A stretch of 35,403 nt of DNA from Bacteroidales bacterium (lineage in GTDB: Bacteria > Bacteroidota > Bacteroidia > Bacteroidales > UBA3824), in the NCBI GenBank assembly GCA_017543645.1, contig JAFYFR010000045.1, forward strand, positions 1 to 35,403. The letters are read 5' to 3'. The translations under genes were made by a program, and so were the position numbers. The first letter of the stretch is position 1; every line of letters starts with the position of its first letter. The notes below the pieces were generated by a model that saw only the letters and a list, made by a program, of their open reading frames with translations, did no database searches and was not told the origin of the DNA. Shown piece by piece: positions 24,376 to 32,235 of the stretch.

Positions 24376-24381
24376 AGGAGG
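24376..24381 (+). promoter_or_regulatory. Strong Shine-Dalgarno before second exbD
   Basis: AGGAGG sits 8 nt before the ATG at 24390. Most genes in this window have no such site, as is normal in Bacteroidota, so this one is unusually canonical and fixes the start. Confidence 0.6.
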
Positions 24382-24389
24382 ATATCATT

Positions 24390-24860
24390 ATGGCAAAATT
24401 CAGAAAAAAAGGCGGACGAAAAGTTAGCGGTCTTTCTACCGCATCGCTCCCCGACATCGTGTTCATGCTTCTGTTCTTCTTTATGTCTGTTACTTCTATG
24501 AAAGAGACCGACTATAAGGTGAAAATCAAGCTTCCGACCGCTACAGAGGTGAAGAAGATTGAAAAGAAATCGCTTGTAAGCTACATCTATATAGGCTCTC
24601 CTCTTTCGGTTTACCAGTCGAAGTTCGGTACTGAACCACGTGTACAGTTGAACGACAAGATTTCGGAGCTGTTTGATATTCCCGACTATATCGAGGCTGA
24701 ACGTCAGAGCCATGACGAGGCTGAGGTGCCTTTTATGACATACTCGCTCAAAGTTGACTCAGATGCCAAAATGGGTATCGTTACCGACGTAAAGCAGGAG
24801 TTGAGAAAAGTTCAGGCTTTGAAGTTGAATTATTCAACTCTAAAAACAGAAAGAAAGTAG
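24390..24860 (+). CDS. exbD: ExbD biopolymer transport protein (second copy)
   Basis: The 156-residue protein has a Lys/Arg-rich N-terminus (AKFRKKGGRKVSGL), one transmembrane helix with the acidic residue in LPDIVFMLLFFFMSVTSM (about 21-38), and a periplasmic domain beginning DYKVKIKLPTATEV. It is clearly related to, but different from, the first copy. It ends the exbB operon: a strong terminator follows 34 nt after the stop. A TonB gene is not in the window. Confidence 0.92.
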   Translation: MAKFRKKGGRKVSGLSTASLPDIVFMLLFFFMSVTSMKETDYKVKIKLPTATEVKKIEKKSLVSYIYIGSPLSVYQSKFGTEPRVQLNDKISELFDIPDYIEAERQSHDEAEVPFMTYSLKVDSDAKMGIVTDVKQELRKVQALKLNYSTLKTERK

Positions 24861-24893
24861 TTAGTTATTTATGGAAAATTGAGATGAAAAATG

Positions 24894-24925
24894 CGGCGGA
24901 GAGCAAATCTCCGCCGTTTTTTTTT
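24894..24925 (+). terminator. Rho-independent terminator of the exb operon
   Basis: A perfect 9-bp GC-rich stem, CGGCGGAGA (24894-24902) with TCTCCGCCG (24908-24916), a 5-nt loop GCAAA, and nine T. This is the strongest terminator in the window. Confidence 0.95.
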
Positions 24926-24995
24926 GCCGTATCGCAAACCTTTTGTACTAATTGCCGTATATAATTGTGTGATTAGTTTACATATTGGTTTTTAT

Positions 24996-25003
24996 TAAGT
25001 TTG
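24996..25003 (+). promoter_or_regulatory. -7 element of a possible small RNA
   Basis: TAAGTTTG is an exact match to TAnnTTTG, 71 nt after the exb terminator T run. No clean -33 TTTG is seen at 19-21 nt. Confidence 0.45.
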
Positions 25004-25009
25004 TAGCAT

Positions 25010-25098
25010 TAGGTTTATATTGGAGAATATCTGATGTGATTCAGATATTGAGAAAAGCGGCACTGGCAGTTTCGTAAGACGCCCGCCGCTTTTTTTTG
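25010..25098 (+). ncRNA. Candidate small RNA (about 85-90 nt) with two hairpins
   Basis: Start is estimated from the -7 box. The region holds a perfect 9-bp hairpin, AATATCTGA (25026-25034) with TCAGATATT (25041-25049), and then a terminator-like hairpin, AAGCGGC (25055-25061) with GCCGCTT (25085-25091), followed by eight T. No reading frame of note covers it. It could instead be an attenuator leader of the glycosidase gene that starts at 25158. I cannot match it to a known RNA family. Confidence 0.45.
25055..25097 (+). terminator. Rho-independent terminator of the candidate small RNA
   Basis: AAGCGGC (25055-25061) pairs with GCCGCTT (25085-25091), running into a tract of about eight T. It is the second terminator within 200 nt, with only non-coding DNA between them, which argues for a separate transcript. 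Confidence 0.65.
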
Positions 25099-25157
25099 TG
25101 TTTTTTGCTGCGTTGTTATAGTTTTTTTTCTTTTCTTTGTAAAAATTATTTTTAGTA

Positions 25158-26714
25158 ATGAGACATTTATTAGCAATCATTCTCTTATCGGTGGCGTTTC
25201 AGTCCGCTGCTCAAAACTTTCCCGACACCGCTCGCGAGTTCCGAGGCGTGTGGGTGGCTACTTCTAAGCGTATCGACTATCCCACCGTTGCCACTACCGA
25301 CAGCAAAATATTGAAACAAAACTATTTGGATCTTCTTACCGCTTGGCGCAATGCTGGCTACAACGCTGTGATATTTCAAGTGCGTCCCGCAGCCGACGCT
25401 TTTTTCGCATCGGAATACGAACCCTGGAGCGAATGGCTCACAGGCAAGCAGGGCCGCGCACCAGTGCCTTATTTCGACCCTCTCGAATTTATGGTTAAGG
25501 AAACCCACGCCATTGGCATGGAATATCACGCTTGGTTCAATCCGTTCCGTGCGGTTGCTACAATCCAATATGCCGACGTCTGCAAGGAGCATATCTCCAA
25601 CACCAGGCCCGAATGGTTTTTCACCTACGGAGCTAACAAGTATTTCGACCCAGGTATTCCAGAGGTGAGGAATTATTTGGTAAGGCTGATTGTCGACGTG
25701 GTTAAGCGTTACGACATCGACGGCGTGCATTTCGACGACTATTTTTATCCTTATCCTATCACCGGCGACAACAAAAAAATTATCGCCCTGCCCGACCAAG
25801 CCACTTACACGAAATACGGCAAAGGTTTCGACAACATTGCCGACTGGCGCCGAAACAATATCAACGAGTTTATCAAGGAGTGCTACATTGCCATCAAGAA
25901 CGAAAAACCGTGGGTGAAATTCGGTGTCGGTCCTGCCGGTGTGTGGCGGAACGAAAGGGAAGACCCCGACGGAAGTCCCACAAACAGCCTTTCGGGTTAC
26001 GACTATCTATATGCCGACGCACTGGCATGGCTCAAAAACGGCTGGGTAGACTATTGCGCTCCGCAGATATATTGGAACATCGGTCATGTGTACAACGATT
26101 TCGAGACTGTGGTAAAGTGGTGGAACAATCACGCCTACGGCCGCAATATCTACATTGGCATTGGCGCGTACAATCAGGAGAACCCTTCTAACGGCTGGAC
26201 CGACCCGCAGGAAATACCCAACCAGATACGCATTACACGAAAATATCCTAATGTGCAGGGAGTTATAGTCTACCGTTCAACCACCGTTGCCAAAAATCCG
26301 CTGAATATGGTGTCGAGCGTTAGGCAGAGCTGTTTTAACAGAAATGTGATGATGCCGCAGATGCCGTGGCTGAGCATTTTCCCCGAAAGACCCGACGTGG
26401 CGATGGTAAAGATGCGCAACCAGTACCACGTATATTGGCAAAAAGACAACGGCAAGAACCTTCCGCCCGCCGACACTGCGATATTTTACTCGGTGTACAG
26501 GGTAAAGGGCAACAATCCCGGCTTTGTGCCGTCGAAGAGCAATTTCTTGAAGTATATTTCGCAAAACGACCTTTCGTTGTTTAAGAGCAGCAGGTTCTCG
26601 TTCAAGAAAAAAGTCTATACCTATAAGATAACGGCGTTTAACCGCTACCATGTGGAAAGCACGCCAAGCAACGCTATTATAGTAAAATACGGCAAAAAAG
26701 ACAGAGTAGAATAA
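25158..26714 (+). CDS. DigH/GHL10-like glycoside hydrolase, secreted
   Basis: The 518-residue protein has a signal peptide (MRHLLAIILLSVAFQSAA) and a GHL10 domain (PF02638, formerly DUF187) at about 25-390. Marks are REFRGVWVATSKRIDYP near 27, NAVIFQVRPAADAFF near 68, YHAWFNPFRA near 123, YDIDGVHFDDYFYPYP near 190, YLYADALAWLKNGWVDYCAPQIYW near 285-308 (in pieces) and VQGVIVYRS near 370. The C-terminus (about 400-510) resembles a fibronectin III-like domain. The E. coli relative DigH (YddW) cuts denuded peptidoglycan glycan at the division site, so a role in wall turnover is likely. The following small gene starts 6 nt after the stop. Confidence 0.9.
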   Translation: MRHLLAIILLSVAFQSAAQNFPDTAREFRGVWVATSKRIDYPTVATTDSKILKQNYLDLLTAWRNAGYNAVIFQVRPAADAFFASEYEPWSEWLTGKQGRAPVPYFDPLEFMVKETHAIGMEYHAWFNPFRAVATIQYADVCKEHISNTRPEWFFTYGANKYFDPGIPEVRNYLVRLIVDVVKRYDIDGVHFDDYFYPYPITGDNKKIIALPDQATYTKYGKGFDNIADWRRNNINEFIKECYIAIKNEKPWVKFGVGPAGVWRNEREDPDGSPTNSLSGYDYLYADALAWLKNGWVDYCAPQIYWNIGHVYNDFETVVKWWNNHAYGRNIYIGIGAYNQENPSNGWTDPQEIPNQIRITRKYPNVQGVIVYRSTTVAKNPLNMVSSVRQSCFNRNVMMPQMPWLSIFPERPDVAMVKMRNQYHVYWQKDNGKNLPPADTAIFYSVYRVKGNNPGFVPSKSNFLKYISQNDLSLFKSSRFSFKKKVYTYKITAFNRYHVESTPSNAIIVKYGKKDRVE

Positions 26715-26720
26715 TTGGAA

Positions 26721-27071
26721 ATGGAACAGTTCGTTTTAAAAAAAGGTAGGGGCGAGCAACCCGGAGCATCGTGGTGGACAGTGTGTTACGACACAGTCAA
26801 CAGCTGTTACACTGCCGAAAGTTATTTTTCAAACGGCTGCGTGGGCGCGTATTATCTTTACGAAATCACCAAAGAGATATTCGATAATGCTGATACGGAG
26901 CCGGGCGATCAAACGGAGCAGCAGATTCACTCAGGACGGCTGCTTTACGAAGACCACAGCGACATCAACGCGGTAAATTACCACATTATACACGACAATA
27001 ATTACGAAACCATCTGCCAGTGGGCGCATATCATCACGAGCGATACCGACGTGCCTACCTGGGTGGATTAA
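26721..27071 (+). CDS. Conserved-looking small protein, unknown
   Basis: The 116-residue product is acidic, with no signal peptide or transmembrane helix, so it should be cytoplasmic. It is rich in Tyr, Trp, His and Asp; notable stretches are ASWWTVCYDTVNSCYTAESY near 17 and VNYHIIHDNNYETICQWAHI near 85. I do not recognise the family. The ATG at 26721 is preferred over a TTG at 26715. It lies 6 nt after the glycosidase and 12 nt before the acyl-CoA ligase, on the same strand, so it is probably co-transcribed with both. No function can be given. Confidence 0.7.
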   Translation: MEQFVLKKGRGEQPGASWWTVCYDTVNSCYTAESYFSNGCVGAYYLYEITKEIFDNADTEPGDQTEQQIHSGRLLYEDHSDINAVNYHIIHDNNYETICQWAHIITSDTDVPTWVD

Positions 27072-27083
27072 ATACTTTTAACC

Positions 27084-28730
27084 ATGGAAAAAAGCATTAT
27101 TAAAGTTATCGAACGCGCATTGCGCAAATATTGGGATTTGCCTTCGCTCACTAACTATGGCGGAGCCACATTCACTTACAAGGACGTTGCCCGTAAGATT
27201 GTAAAAATCCATATCCTTTTTGAAAAATCAGGCATACAGAAAGGCGACAAGGTTGCATTCTGCGGCAAGAACTCTGCGTCGTGGGGGGTCGGCTTTCTCG
27301 CCGCGCTTACATACGGAGCTGTGGTGGTGCCAATTTTGCACGAGTTCAAGCCCGACAATGTACACAATATAGTAAACCACAGCGAGGCGAAAATCCTGTT
27401 TGTTGGCGACGAAGTGTGGACAGGTCTCGACGAGGCTTCAATGCCCGCCCTTATCGGCATTATCCGTATCGAGGATTACAGCCTGAGGGTTTCGCGCAAC
27501 GAACAGTTGACACAGACAAGGAAGAACCTCAACCGCATTTTTGGCGAGCGTTTCCCCGAGCGTTTTACTGCCGACAATATTTCGTTTTTTGACGAAAACC
27601 CCGAAGATGTGGGCATAATCAACTATACGTCGGGCACAACGAGCGCGTCCAAGGGCGTGATGCTGCCATACCGCAGCCTTATGTCCAACATTCAGTTCAC
27701 TATCGACAACCTTGGCACCAAGGCGGGCGAAACAATGATTGCAATGCTGCCCATGGCTCACATGTACGGATTGGCTTTTGAGTTCGTACACCACTTTATT
27801 TCGGGTGTCCACCTGTTTTTCCTAACCAAAGTGCCTTCGCCAAAGATACTTATCGACGCAATGACAACTATCAAGCCGTCGGTAATTATCACTGTGCCGT
27901 TGGTGGTGGAAAAAATTATCAAGAAAAAAATCTTCCCCGAAATCGAGCGTCCTACCGTCAACTTTATGCTCAGAGTGCCGGTAATAAGTGAAAAAATTTA
28001 TAAGAAAATACATGATTCGCTCCGTGCCGCTCTTGGTGGCAACTTCCGTCAGTTGATTGTGGGAGGTGCGCCTATCAACTGCGAAATAGAGCATTTCTTA
28101 AAGAAAATCAAGTTTGAGTACACTGTGGGCTACGGCATGACAGAGTACGGCCCGCTGTTGGCATATTCGCCGTGGGATAAGTTTGTGGAAACATCTTGCG
28201 GACGCACCATCGACCGTATGGAGATAAAGATAGATTCTGCCGATCCGCAAAACGTTGTTGGCGAGATACTTGCCCGTGGAGAAAATATGATGGTGGGTTA
28301 TTACAAAAATCCCGAAGCTACAGCGCAGTTTATCGACAAGGAGGGCTGGGGTCACACCGGCGACCTCGGACTTATGGACAAGGAAGGCAACATCTTTATC
28401 AAGGGCAGAATTAAGAATATGATACTTGGTCCCAGCGGTCAGAATATCTATCCTGAGGAGATTGAGGACAAGATTAACAACCTGTTCTTTGTTAACGAGT
28501 CTATCGTGGTGGAGAAAGATGGCAAACTTGTGGCGTTGGTTTATCCCGACTTTGATTCGCTTCGCAGTCAGAACGTTGCCGAGGCCGATATTGCCAAGAC
28601 AATAGAGAAATACGTGCTTCAGCTCAACAAGGAGCTGCCTTTGTACAGCCAAATCAAAGGCGTGAAAATCTATAACGAGGAATTTGAAAAGACCCCGAAA
28701 CGCAGCATAAAACGTTTCCTATATCAGTAA
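27084..28730 (+). CDS. Long-chain fatty-acid-CoA ligase (AMP-binding)
   Basis: The 548-residue protein belongs to the AMP-dependent synthetase/ligase family (PF00501). It activates a fatty acid with ATP to an acyl-AMP and then makes acyl-CoA. The P-loop-like motif INYTSGTTSASKGVML begins at 179, VGYGMTEYGPLLAYSP near 350 is the second AMP motif, GWGHTGDLGLMDKEGNIFIKGRIKNM near 415-440 (in pieces) is the hinge region, and PKRSIKRFLY at the end contains the catalytic Lys of the C-terminal domain. Chain length is inferred from overall resemblance to long-chain ligases and is not certain; other adenylating enzymes share these motifs. The next gene begins one base after its stop. Confidence 0.9.
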   Translation: MEKSIIKVIERALRKYWDLPSLTNYGGATFTYKDVARKIVKIHILFEKSGIQKGDKVAFCGKNSASWGVGFLAALTYGAVVVPILHEFKPDNVHNIVNHSEAKILFVGDEVWTGLDEASMPALIGIIRIEDYSLRVSRNEQLTQTRKNLNRIFGERFPERFTADNISFFDENPEDVGIINYTSGTTSASKGVMLPYRSLMSNIQFTIDNLGTKAGETMIAMLPMAHMYGLAFEFVHHFISGVHLFFLTKVPSPKILIDAMTTIKPSVIITVPLVVEKIIKKKIFPEIERPTVNFMLRVPVISEKIYKKIHDSLRAALGGNFRQLIVGGAPINCEIEHFLKKIKFEYTVGYGMTEYGPLLAYSPWDKFVETSCGRTIDRMEIKIDSADPQNVVGEILARGENMMVGYYKNPEATAQFIDKEGWGHTGDLGLMDKEGNIFIKGRIKNMILGPSGQNIYPEEIEDKINNLFFVNESIVVEKDGKLVALVYPDFDSLRSQNVAEADIAKTIEKYVLQLNKELPLYSQIKGVKIYNEEFEKTPKRSIKRFLYQ

Positions 28731-28731
28731 G

Positions 28732-30561
28732 ATGAAAAAGTTGTTGATAATCTTGGTGTTGGTACTTCCGCTCTGGGTTGCGGCTCAGAATCAGGAAGAC
28801 GTTTCACTTGCCTATAACTATTACAGCAGCAAAGAGTTCGAAAAAGCCAGCTTCCTTTTTGAACAGTTGTTCAATCAGACACATTCTAAGAGTTATTTTA
28901 ACTATTACATCAAGTGTCTTGAAGCAACAGGCGAATTAGACAAAGCCGAAAAAGCCGCCAAGAAACAGGTAACCGCCAACAAGAACGATTTATCTTATAA
29001 AATTATATTGGGTTCAATTTACAAGAGTCAGGGCAAGATGGACAAGGCTTCGGAGCAGTACGAGTCGGTGCTTAGTGCATTGCCCCACGACCGCAGTTCT
29101 ATCGTTGCTATCTGCAACAGCTTTCTTCAGGCAGACGAGTCGGATTATGCCGAAAAGACACTTGTGCGCGGCAGTGAGATTGCCCACGTGGATTTCAGCA
29201 TGGAGCTGTTTTCGGTATATTCCTCGTCGCGAAACTATAAAAAAATGTCAGAGACCGCCCTCGACATTGTAGGGCGTAACGAGGCGCAGCTGTCCTCGGT
29301 GGAGAGTATGCTGCAGTACTACCTCAATAACGACACCAACGACGAACTTTACAGCGTTCTGCGGTCATCGCTAATGCAGAGAATTCAAAAAACACCTTCC
29401 ACCGCCCTCAGCGAGATGCTCATCTGGGTATATGTGCAGAAAAAAAATTTCAAGATGGCTGTAAATCAGGCAAAAGCGTTAGACCGAAGAACCAACCGTC
29501 AGGGACGAAACCTTGTTTCTCTTGGTCAGCAGGCTGTTGACGCAGGCGATTATGCCACAGCTTCCGACGCGTATAAATATGTGATTGAACTTGGCGAAAA
29601 GTCGCCTTACTATTATAGTGCCAAGCTCGGCGTGCTTAACACCATGTATCGTCAGGTGGTAGATGGGTCGATAACCGATGCCGAACAGTTGGACTACCTC
29701 GAAAAAGAGTACCGCTCTGTGTTTGATAAACAAGGTGTTAACGCCAATACCGTGCAGCACGTGCTTAACTATGCGCGTTTGGAAACCTATTATCTCAACC
29801 ACAGCGACACCGCCAAGGCTATTCTTAACAAGGCATTGCAACAGCCGCTGAGTTACACCGTAAAAGCCGACCTCAACCTTCAGCTTGCCGACATCTATCT
29901 ATACACCGGCGACGAATGGGAGGCTCTCATGATTTACGCCAAGGTTGAAAACGATAACAAACAGAACGAAAAAGGCGACGAGGCAAAACTCCGCAAAGCC
30001 AAAGTAGCCTATTACACAGGTAGTTTCAAATGGGCTCTATCACAGTTAGACGTATTGAAAGCCGCCACCTCAAAACTTGTGGCAAACGACGCTATGGAAC
30101 TTGCAATTATTATTAATGATAATATGCAAGTGGTTGATAATACATTTGTTATCGACACATCTGCCACCACCGACACTGACTGTGAGCTGAAAATTTTTGC
30201 CCGTGGCGATATGTATCTGTTTCAGAGCCGTTTTACAGATGCCTATACATGTTACGACACCATTGTAACGCAGTTTAAAAACTCACCCCTTGTTGACGAG
30301 TCGCTCTACCGTCAGGCGCAAATCCGTGAGCGTCAGAAAGATTATTCCGAAGCAGCCTCGCTCTACAAAAAAGTTGCCGACGACTATGCCTACGACAACC
30401 TCGCCGACAAAGCCTCATTCCACCTTGCCGAAATCTCCTCCGCCTATCTCGCCGACCCCGAAACAGCCAAAACCTACTACCTCAAAATCCTCACCGACTA
30501 CCCCGGCAGCGTGTATGCAGTGGAAGCAAGAGAAAAGTTCAGGAAGATTGACGGGAAGTGA
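28732..30561 (+). CDS. Large secreted TPR-repeat protein
   Basis: The 609-residue protein has a signal peptide (MKKLLIILVLVLPLWVAA) and is otherwise helical, built of TPR-like pairs. Clear units include LAYNYYSSKEFEKASFLFEQ near 25, YKIILGSIYKSQGKMDKASE near 83, GQQAVDAGDYATASDAYKYV near 263, FARGDMYLFQSRFTDAYTCY near 485 and LYRQAQIRERQKDYSEAASL near 523. This is the layout of periplasmic scaffold or outer-membrane-assembly-linked TPR proteins in Bacteroidota. It follows the acyl-CoA ligase by one base, so the two are probably co-translated. No enzyme motif is seen; function unknown. Confidence 0.88.
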   Translation: MKKLLIILVLVLPLWVAAQNQEDVSLAYNYYSSKEFEKASFLFEQLFNQTHSKSYFNYYIKCLEATGELDKAEKAAKKQVTANKNDLSYKIILGSIYKSQGKMDKASEQYESVLSALPHDRSSIVAICNSFLQADESDYAEKTLVRGSEIAHVDFSMELFSVYSSSRNYKKMSETALDIVGRNEAQLSSVESMLQYYLNNDTNDELYSVLRSSLMQRIQKTPSTALSEMLIWVYVQKKNFKMAVNQAKALDRRTNRQGRNLVSLGQQAVDAGDYATASDAYKYVIELGEKSPYYYSAKLGVLNTMYRQVVDGSITDAEQLDYLEKEYRSVFDKQGVNANTVQHVLNYARLETYYLNHSDTAKAILNKALQQPLSYTVKADLNLQLADIYLYTGDEWEALMIYAKVENDNKQNEKGDEAKLRKAKVAYYTGSFKWALSQLDVLKAATSKLVANDAMELAIIINDNMQVVDNTFVIDTSATTDTDCELKIFARGDMYLFQSRFTDAYTCYDTIVTQFKNSPLVDESLYRQAQIRERQKDYSEAASLYKKVADDYAYDNLADKASFHLAEISSAYLADPETAKTYYLKILTDYPGSVYAVEAREKFRKIDGK

Positions 30562-30576
30562 TTTTGAATATATTTG
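30547..30576 (+). promoter_or_regulatory. Promoter of the DUF3791 cassette
   Basis: TATATTTG (30569-30576) matches the -7 consensus exactly; ATTG (30547-30550) lies 18 nt before it. The ATG at 30595 follows 18 nt later. The box overlaps the end of the TPR gene by little, so the cassette has its own promoter. Confidence 0.55.
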
Positions 30577-30594
30577 TTGTAAAAAAGGATTGGA

Positions 30595-30810
30595 ATGGGA
30601 AAAGAAGAACTTGAATTTACAATATATTGTGTAGGTGTTTTGTCAGAAAGACTTGACATTACAGAACGAAATGCTTATCATTTGCTATGTGAAGGCAATA
30701 TGATAGATGACTATATTGTGCCGTGTTTTGATGTACTGCGCACATTTTCAAAGGATTATATAACAGACGACCTTGTGTCGGTACTTAAACAAAGGAGGGT
30801 TTTGAAATGA
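30595..30810 (+). CDS. DUF3791 family small protein
   Basis: The 71-residue protein fits DUF3791 (PF12668): EFTIYCVGVLSERLDITERN near 7, AYHLLCEGNMIDDYIVPCFD near 27, and a C-terminal TFSKDYITDDLVSVLKQR. Members are short helical proteins usually encoded next to a DUF3990 protein (an ADP-ribosyltransferase-like domain) and often a second small protein; the three resemble a toxin-antitoxin arrangement, but this is not proven. Here the stop overlaps a downstream ATG (ATGA), the spot where the DUF3990 gene would begin. AAGGA 6 nt before the ATG is a good ribosome binding site. Confidence 0.72.
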   Translation: MGKEELEFTIYCVGVLSERLDITERNAYHLLCEGNMIDDYIVPCFDVLRTFSKDYITDDLVSVLKQRRVLK

Positions 30811-30851
30811 TACATCTGCATTTTGTAGAATCAGTAAAAATATACCAGTGA
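30807..30851 (+). pseudogene. 14-codon remnant where a DUF3990-type gene is expected
   Basis: An ATG at 30807 overlaps the previous stop (ATGA) and has AAAGGAGGG upstream, a strong ribosome binding site. The frame reads only MIHLHFVESVKIYQ before TGA, and that TGA overlaps the ATG of the next gene (TGATG). Both translational couplings are intact, so the simplest reading is an internal deletion of a middle gene, leaving its first two codons and a short C-terminal piece. The small size could also mean a genuine coupling peptide. Confidence 0.4.
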
Positions 30852-31075
30852 TGAAAGCAAACCGTACAGTTCTCAGAATGAAATATGGCCGTATAGTGGC
30901 GCAGTTTGCCGCCGAAAACGGTTTCGACAATGCCAAAGCCCTTGGAATGTTTTATGATTCTATGACTTGGAACTTGATGAGCGAAGGTGTTTCTGATTTC
31001 CATTGCCTTAGCGACAATTATTTGGTAGACAACCTCAATCGCGAATACTATCTTGGGAAATATGCAAAAAAGTAA
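30851..31075 (+). CDS. Small DUF3791-cassette partner protein
   Basis: The 74-residue protein (MKANRTVLRMKYGRIVAQFA at the start, GVSDFHCLSDNYLVDNL near 48) looks like the second small protein found beside DUF3791/DUF3990 pairs in Bacteroidales, where a similar 'SEGISD-HC-SD-YLVEEL' segment recurs. That resemblance is from memory and should be checked. It is helical, with no membrane segment. The start at 30851 overlaps the preceding TGA; a GTG at 30848 is an alternative. It closes the cassette. Confidence 0.6.
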   Translation: MKANRTVLRMKYGRIVAQFAAENGFDNAKALGMFYDSMTWNLMSEGVSDFHCLSDNYLVDNLNREYYLGKYAKK

Positions 31076-31215
31076 AATTCGGAAATACCGATTGCTTTTC
31101 TTGCTTTGCCTGTTATTCTTTTTTATAATCGTCAGTAAATCATACTATTATTATATAGTTCGTTTTTTTTATAAAAAAAAACAGATAAAAATAAACACAT
31201 TTTTCTTTTATTCCT

Positions 31216-31223
31216 TATATTTG
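31216..31223 (+). promoter_or_regulatory. Bacteroides -7 element of the short transcription unit
   Basis: TATATTTG is an exact consensus match followed by a G/C-containing start region; no TTTG is present at the -33 distance, where the DNA is A/T only. Confidence 0.5.
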
Positions 31224-31456
31224 CGGTGGATAAGGCTGCAAGATACATAGCAGACCTGATTCCAAGGACGTTTATTGACGTTTGTCTTCTACTCATCAAA
31301 CTTCGCAACTTTGAACCGTAGGAAGAAACGGCAACAAGAACGTCTGCGCATTGTATGCATATTTGTATGCTATATGCTTTGGTGTATAGTATCTTGTATG
31401 GGCGTGGACTTTTGCGTTGCTTATCCTTACGGTGAGGCAATGCGAAGGCCCGATGA

Positions 31457-31495
31457 GTGGGATAAGCCAAAGTAAAAAATCCCACGTCTTTTTTT
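31457..31495 (+). terminator. Rho-independent terminator before the beta-barrel gene
   Basis: GTGGGAT (31457-31463) pairs with ATCCCAC (31479-31485) around a 15-nt loop, then GTC and seven T. It lies 60 nt before the next ATG, so read-through past it would be needed for any upstream promoter to serve the beta-barrel gene. Confidence 0.7.
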
Positions 31496-31555
31496 ATGTA
31501 ACTCCGAGTTTGGGAAGTTCTCCGGGCAAAATAAACTATTAAATTTTGTAGCAAT

Positions 31556-32209
31556 ATGAAATTTTTAAGACTTTTTGTAGTATCTGCCGCGTTGGCACTA
31601 TCGTCCTCGGCATTTGCGCAGGACATCGACTTCGGCGTGAAAGCCGGGATGAACATCTCAAATTTTTCTGAAAAGTATGGCGGAAGTAAAGTCAACGACA
31701 ACAAGAGCAAAATCGGAATCAGCCTCGGAGCGTTTGCCGACTACAGCCTCACCGACATGTTCGCCATCGAAGCCGGCTTACAGTTTGACCAAGTTGGCTC
31801 AAAGTTCGAGTGGTCGGAAGACGACGAGTCCGAAAAAATTACCACAAATGTCAACTACCTTACAATTCCAATTAATTTCAGGGCTAATCTTGCCGTGGGC
31901 GACAACAAACTCTATTTCCTCGCTGGACCTACAATCGGATTGGGCCTTTCAGGAAAAGAAAAGGCTGAGTATACCGAAGATGGCAAGACTAACAAAACCG
32001 ATGATGCTTTGAAATTCGGCAGCGGCGATGAAGACAATATGAAACGCATGAACCTCGGTTTTTTGTTGGGCGCCGGTTTTGAAATGACTAACAATATCGG
32101 GTTCCGTCTCACCTACGACATAGGTCTGTCGAACCTCCTACCCAAGGGCGATGGCGACAATTCCTTGAAAACTGGCTGTCTTGGACTGTCTGTAACTTAT
32201 AAATTCTAA
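31556..32209 (+). CDS. Outer membrane beta-barrel protein (porin-like)
   Basis: The 217-residue protein has a signal peptide (MKFLRLFVVSAALALSSSAFA) and alternating strands typical of the eight-stranded outer-membrane barrels (PF13568-like): DIDFGVKAGMNISNF at the mature N-terminus, FAIEAGLQFDQVGSKF near 65, YLTIPINFRANLAVG near 100, KLYFLAGPTIGLGLSG near 118, GFLLGAGFEMTNNIGFRLTY near 165, and the barrel-closing C-terminal LSVTYKF. Such proteins are surface barrels of unknown individual function, sometimes adhesins or stress-related. A lipoprotein gene follows 26 nt after the stop. Confidence 0.9.
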   Translation: MKFLRLFVVSAALALSSSAFAQDIDFGVKAGMNISNFSEKYGGSKVNDNKSKIGISLGAFADYSLTDMFAIEAGLQFDQVGSKFEWSEDDESEKITTNVNYLTIPINFRANLAVGDNKLYFLAGPTIGLGLSGKEKAEYTEDGKTNKTDDALKFGSGDEDNMKRMNLGFLLGAGFEMTNNIGFRLTYDIGLSNLLPKGDGDNSLKTGCLGLSVTYKF

Positions 32210-32235
32210 TTATTAACATTTAAATCACTTGAAAT

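Larger units (their letters stand above)
31076..31555. other. 480-nt gap with a short terminated transcription unit
   Basis: The first 140 nt are AT-rich and hold no supported gene. From a -7 box at 31216 to a terminator ending at 31495 lies a unit of about 265 nt. It contains an open frame ending at 31475 that uses TTG starts (31275, or 31311 giving 54 residues): basic N-terminus NRRKKRQQERLR, one hydrophobic segment, and a tail ending RRPDEWDKPK. The stop codon lies in the terminator loop. It may encode a small membrane peptide, be a non-coding RNA, or act as a leader for the beta-barrel gene at 31556. Confidence 0.4.

Noticed and set aside
31053..31250. A 65-codon frame after the DUF3791 cassette
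   Set aside because: It overlaps the previous gene and then runs through AT-rich DNA giving a Phe/Tyr/Lys/Ile string, with no sign of selection.
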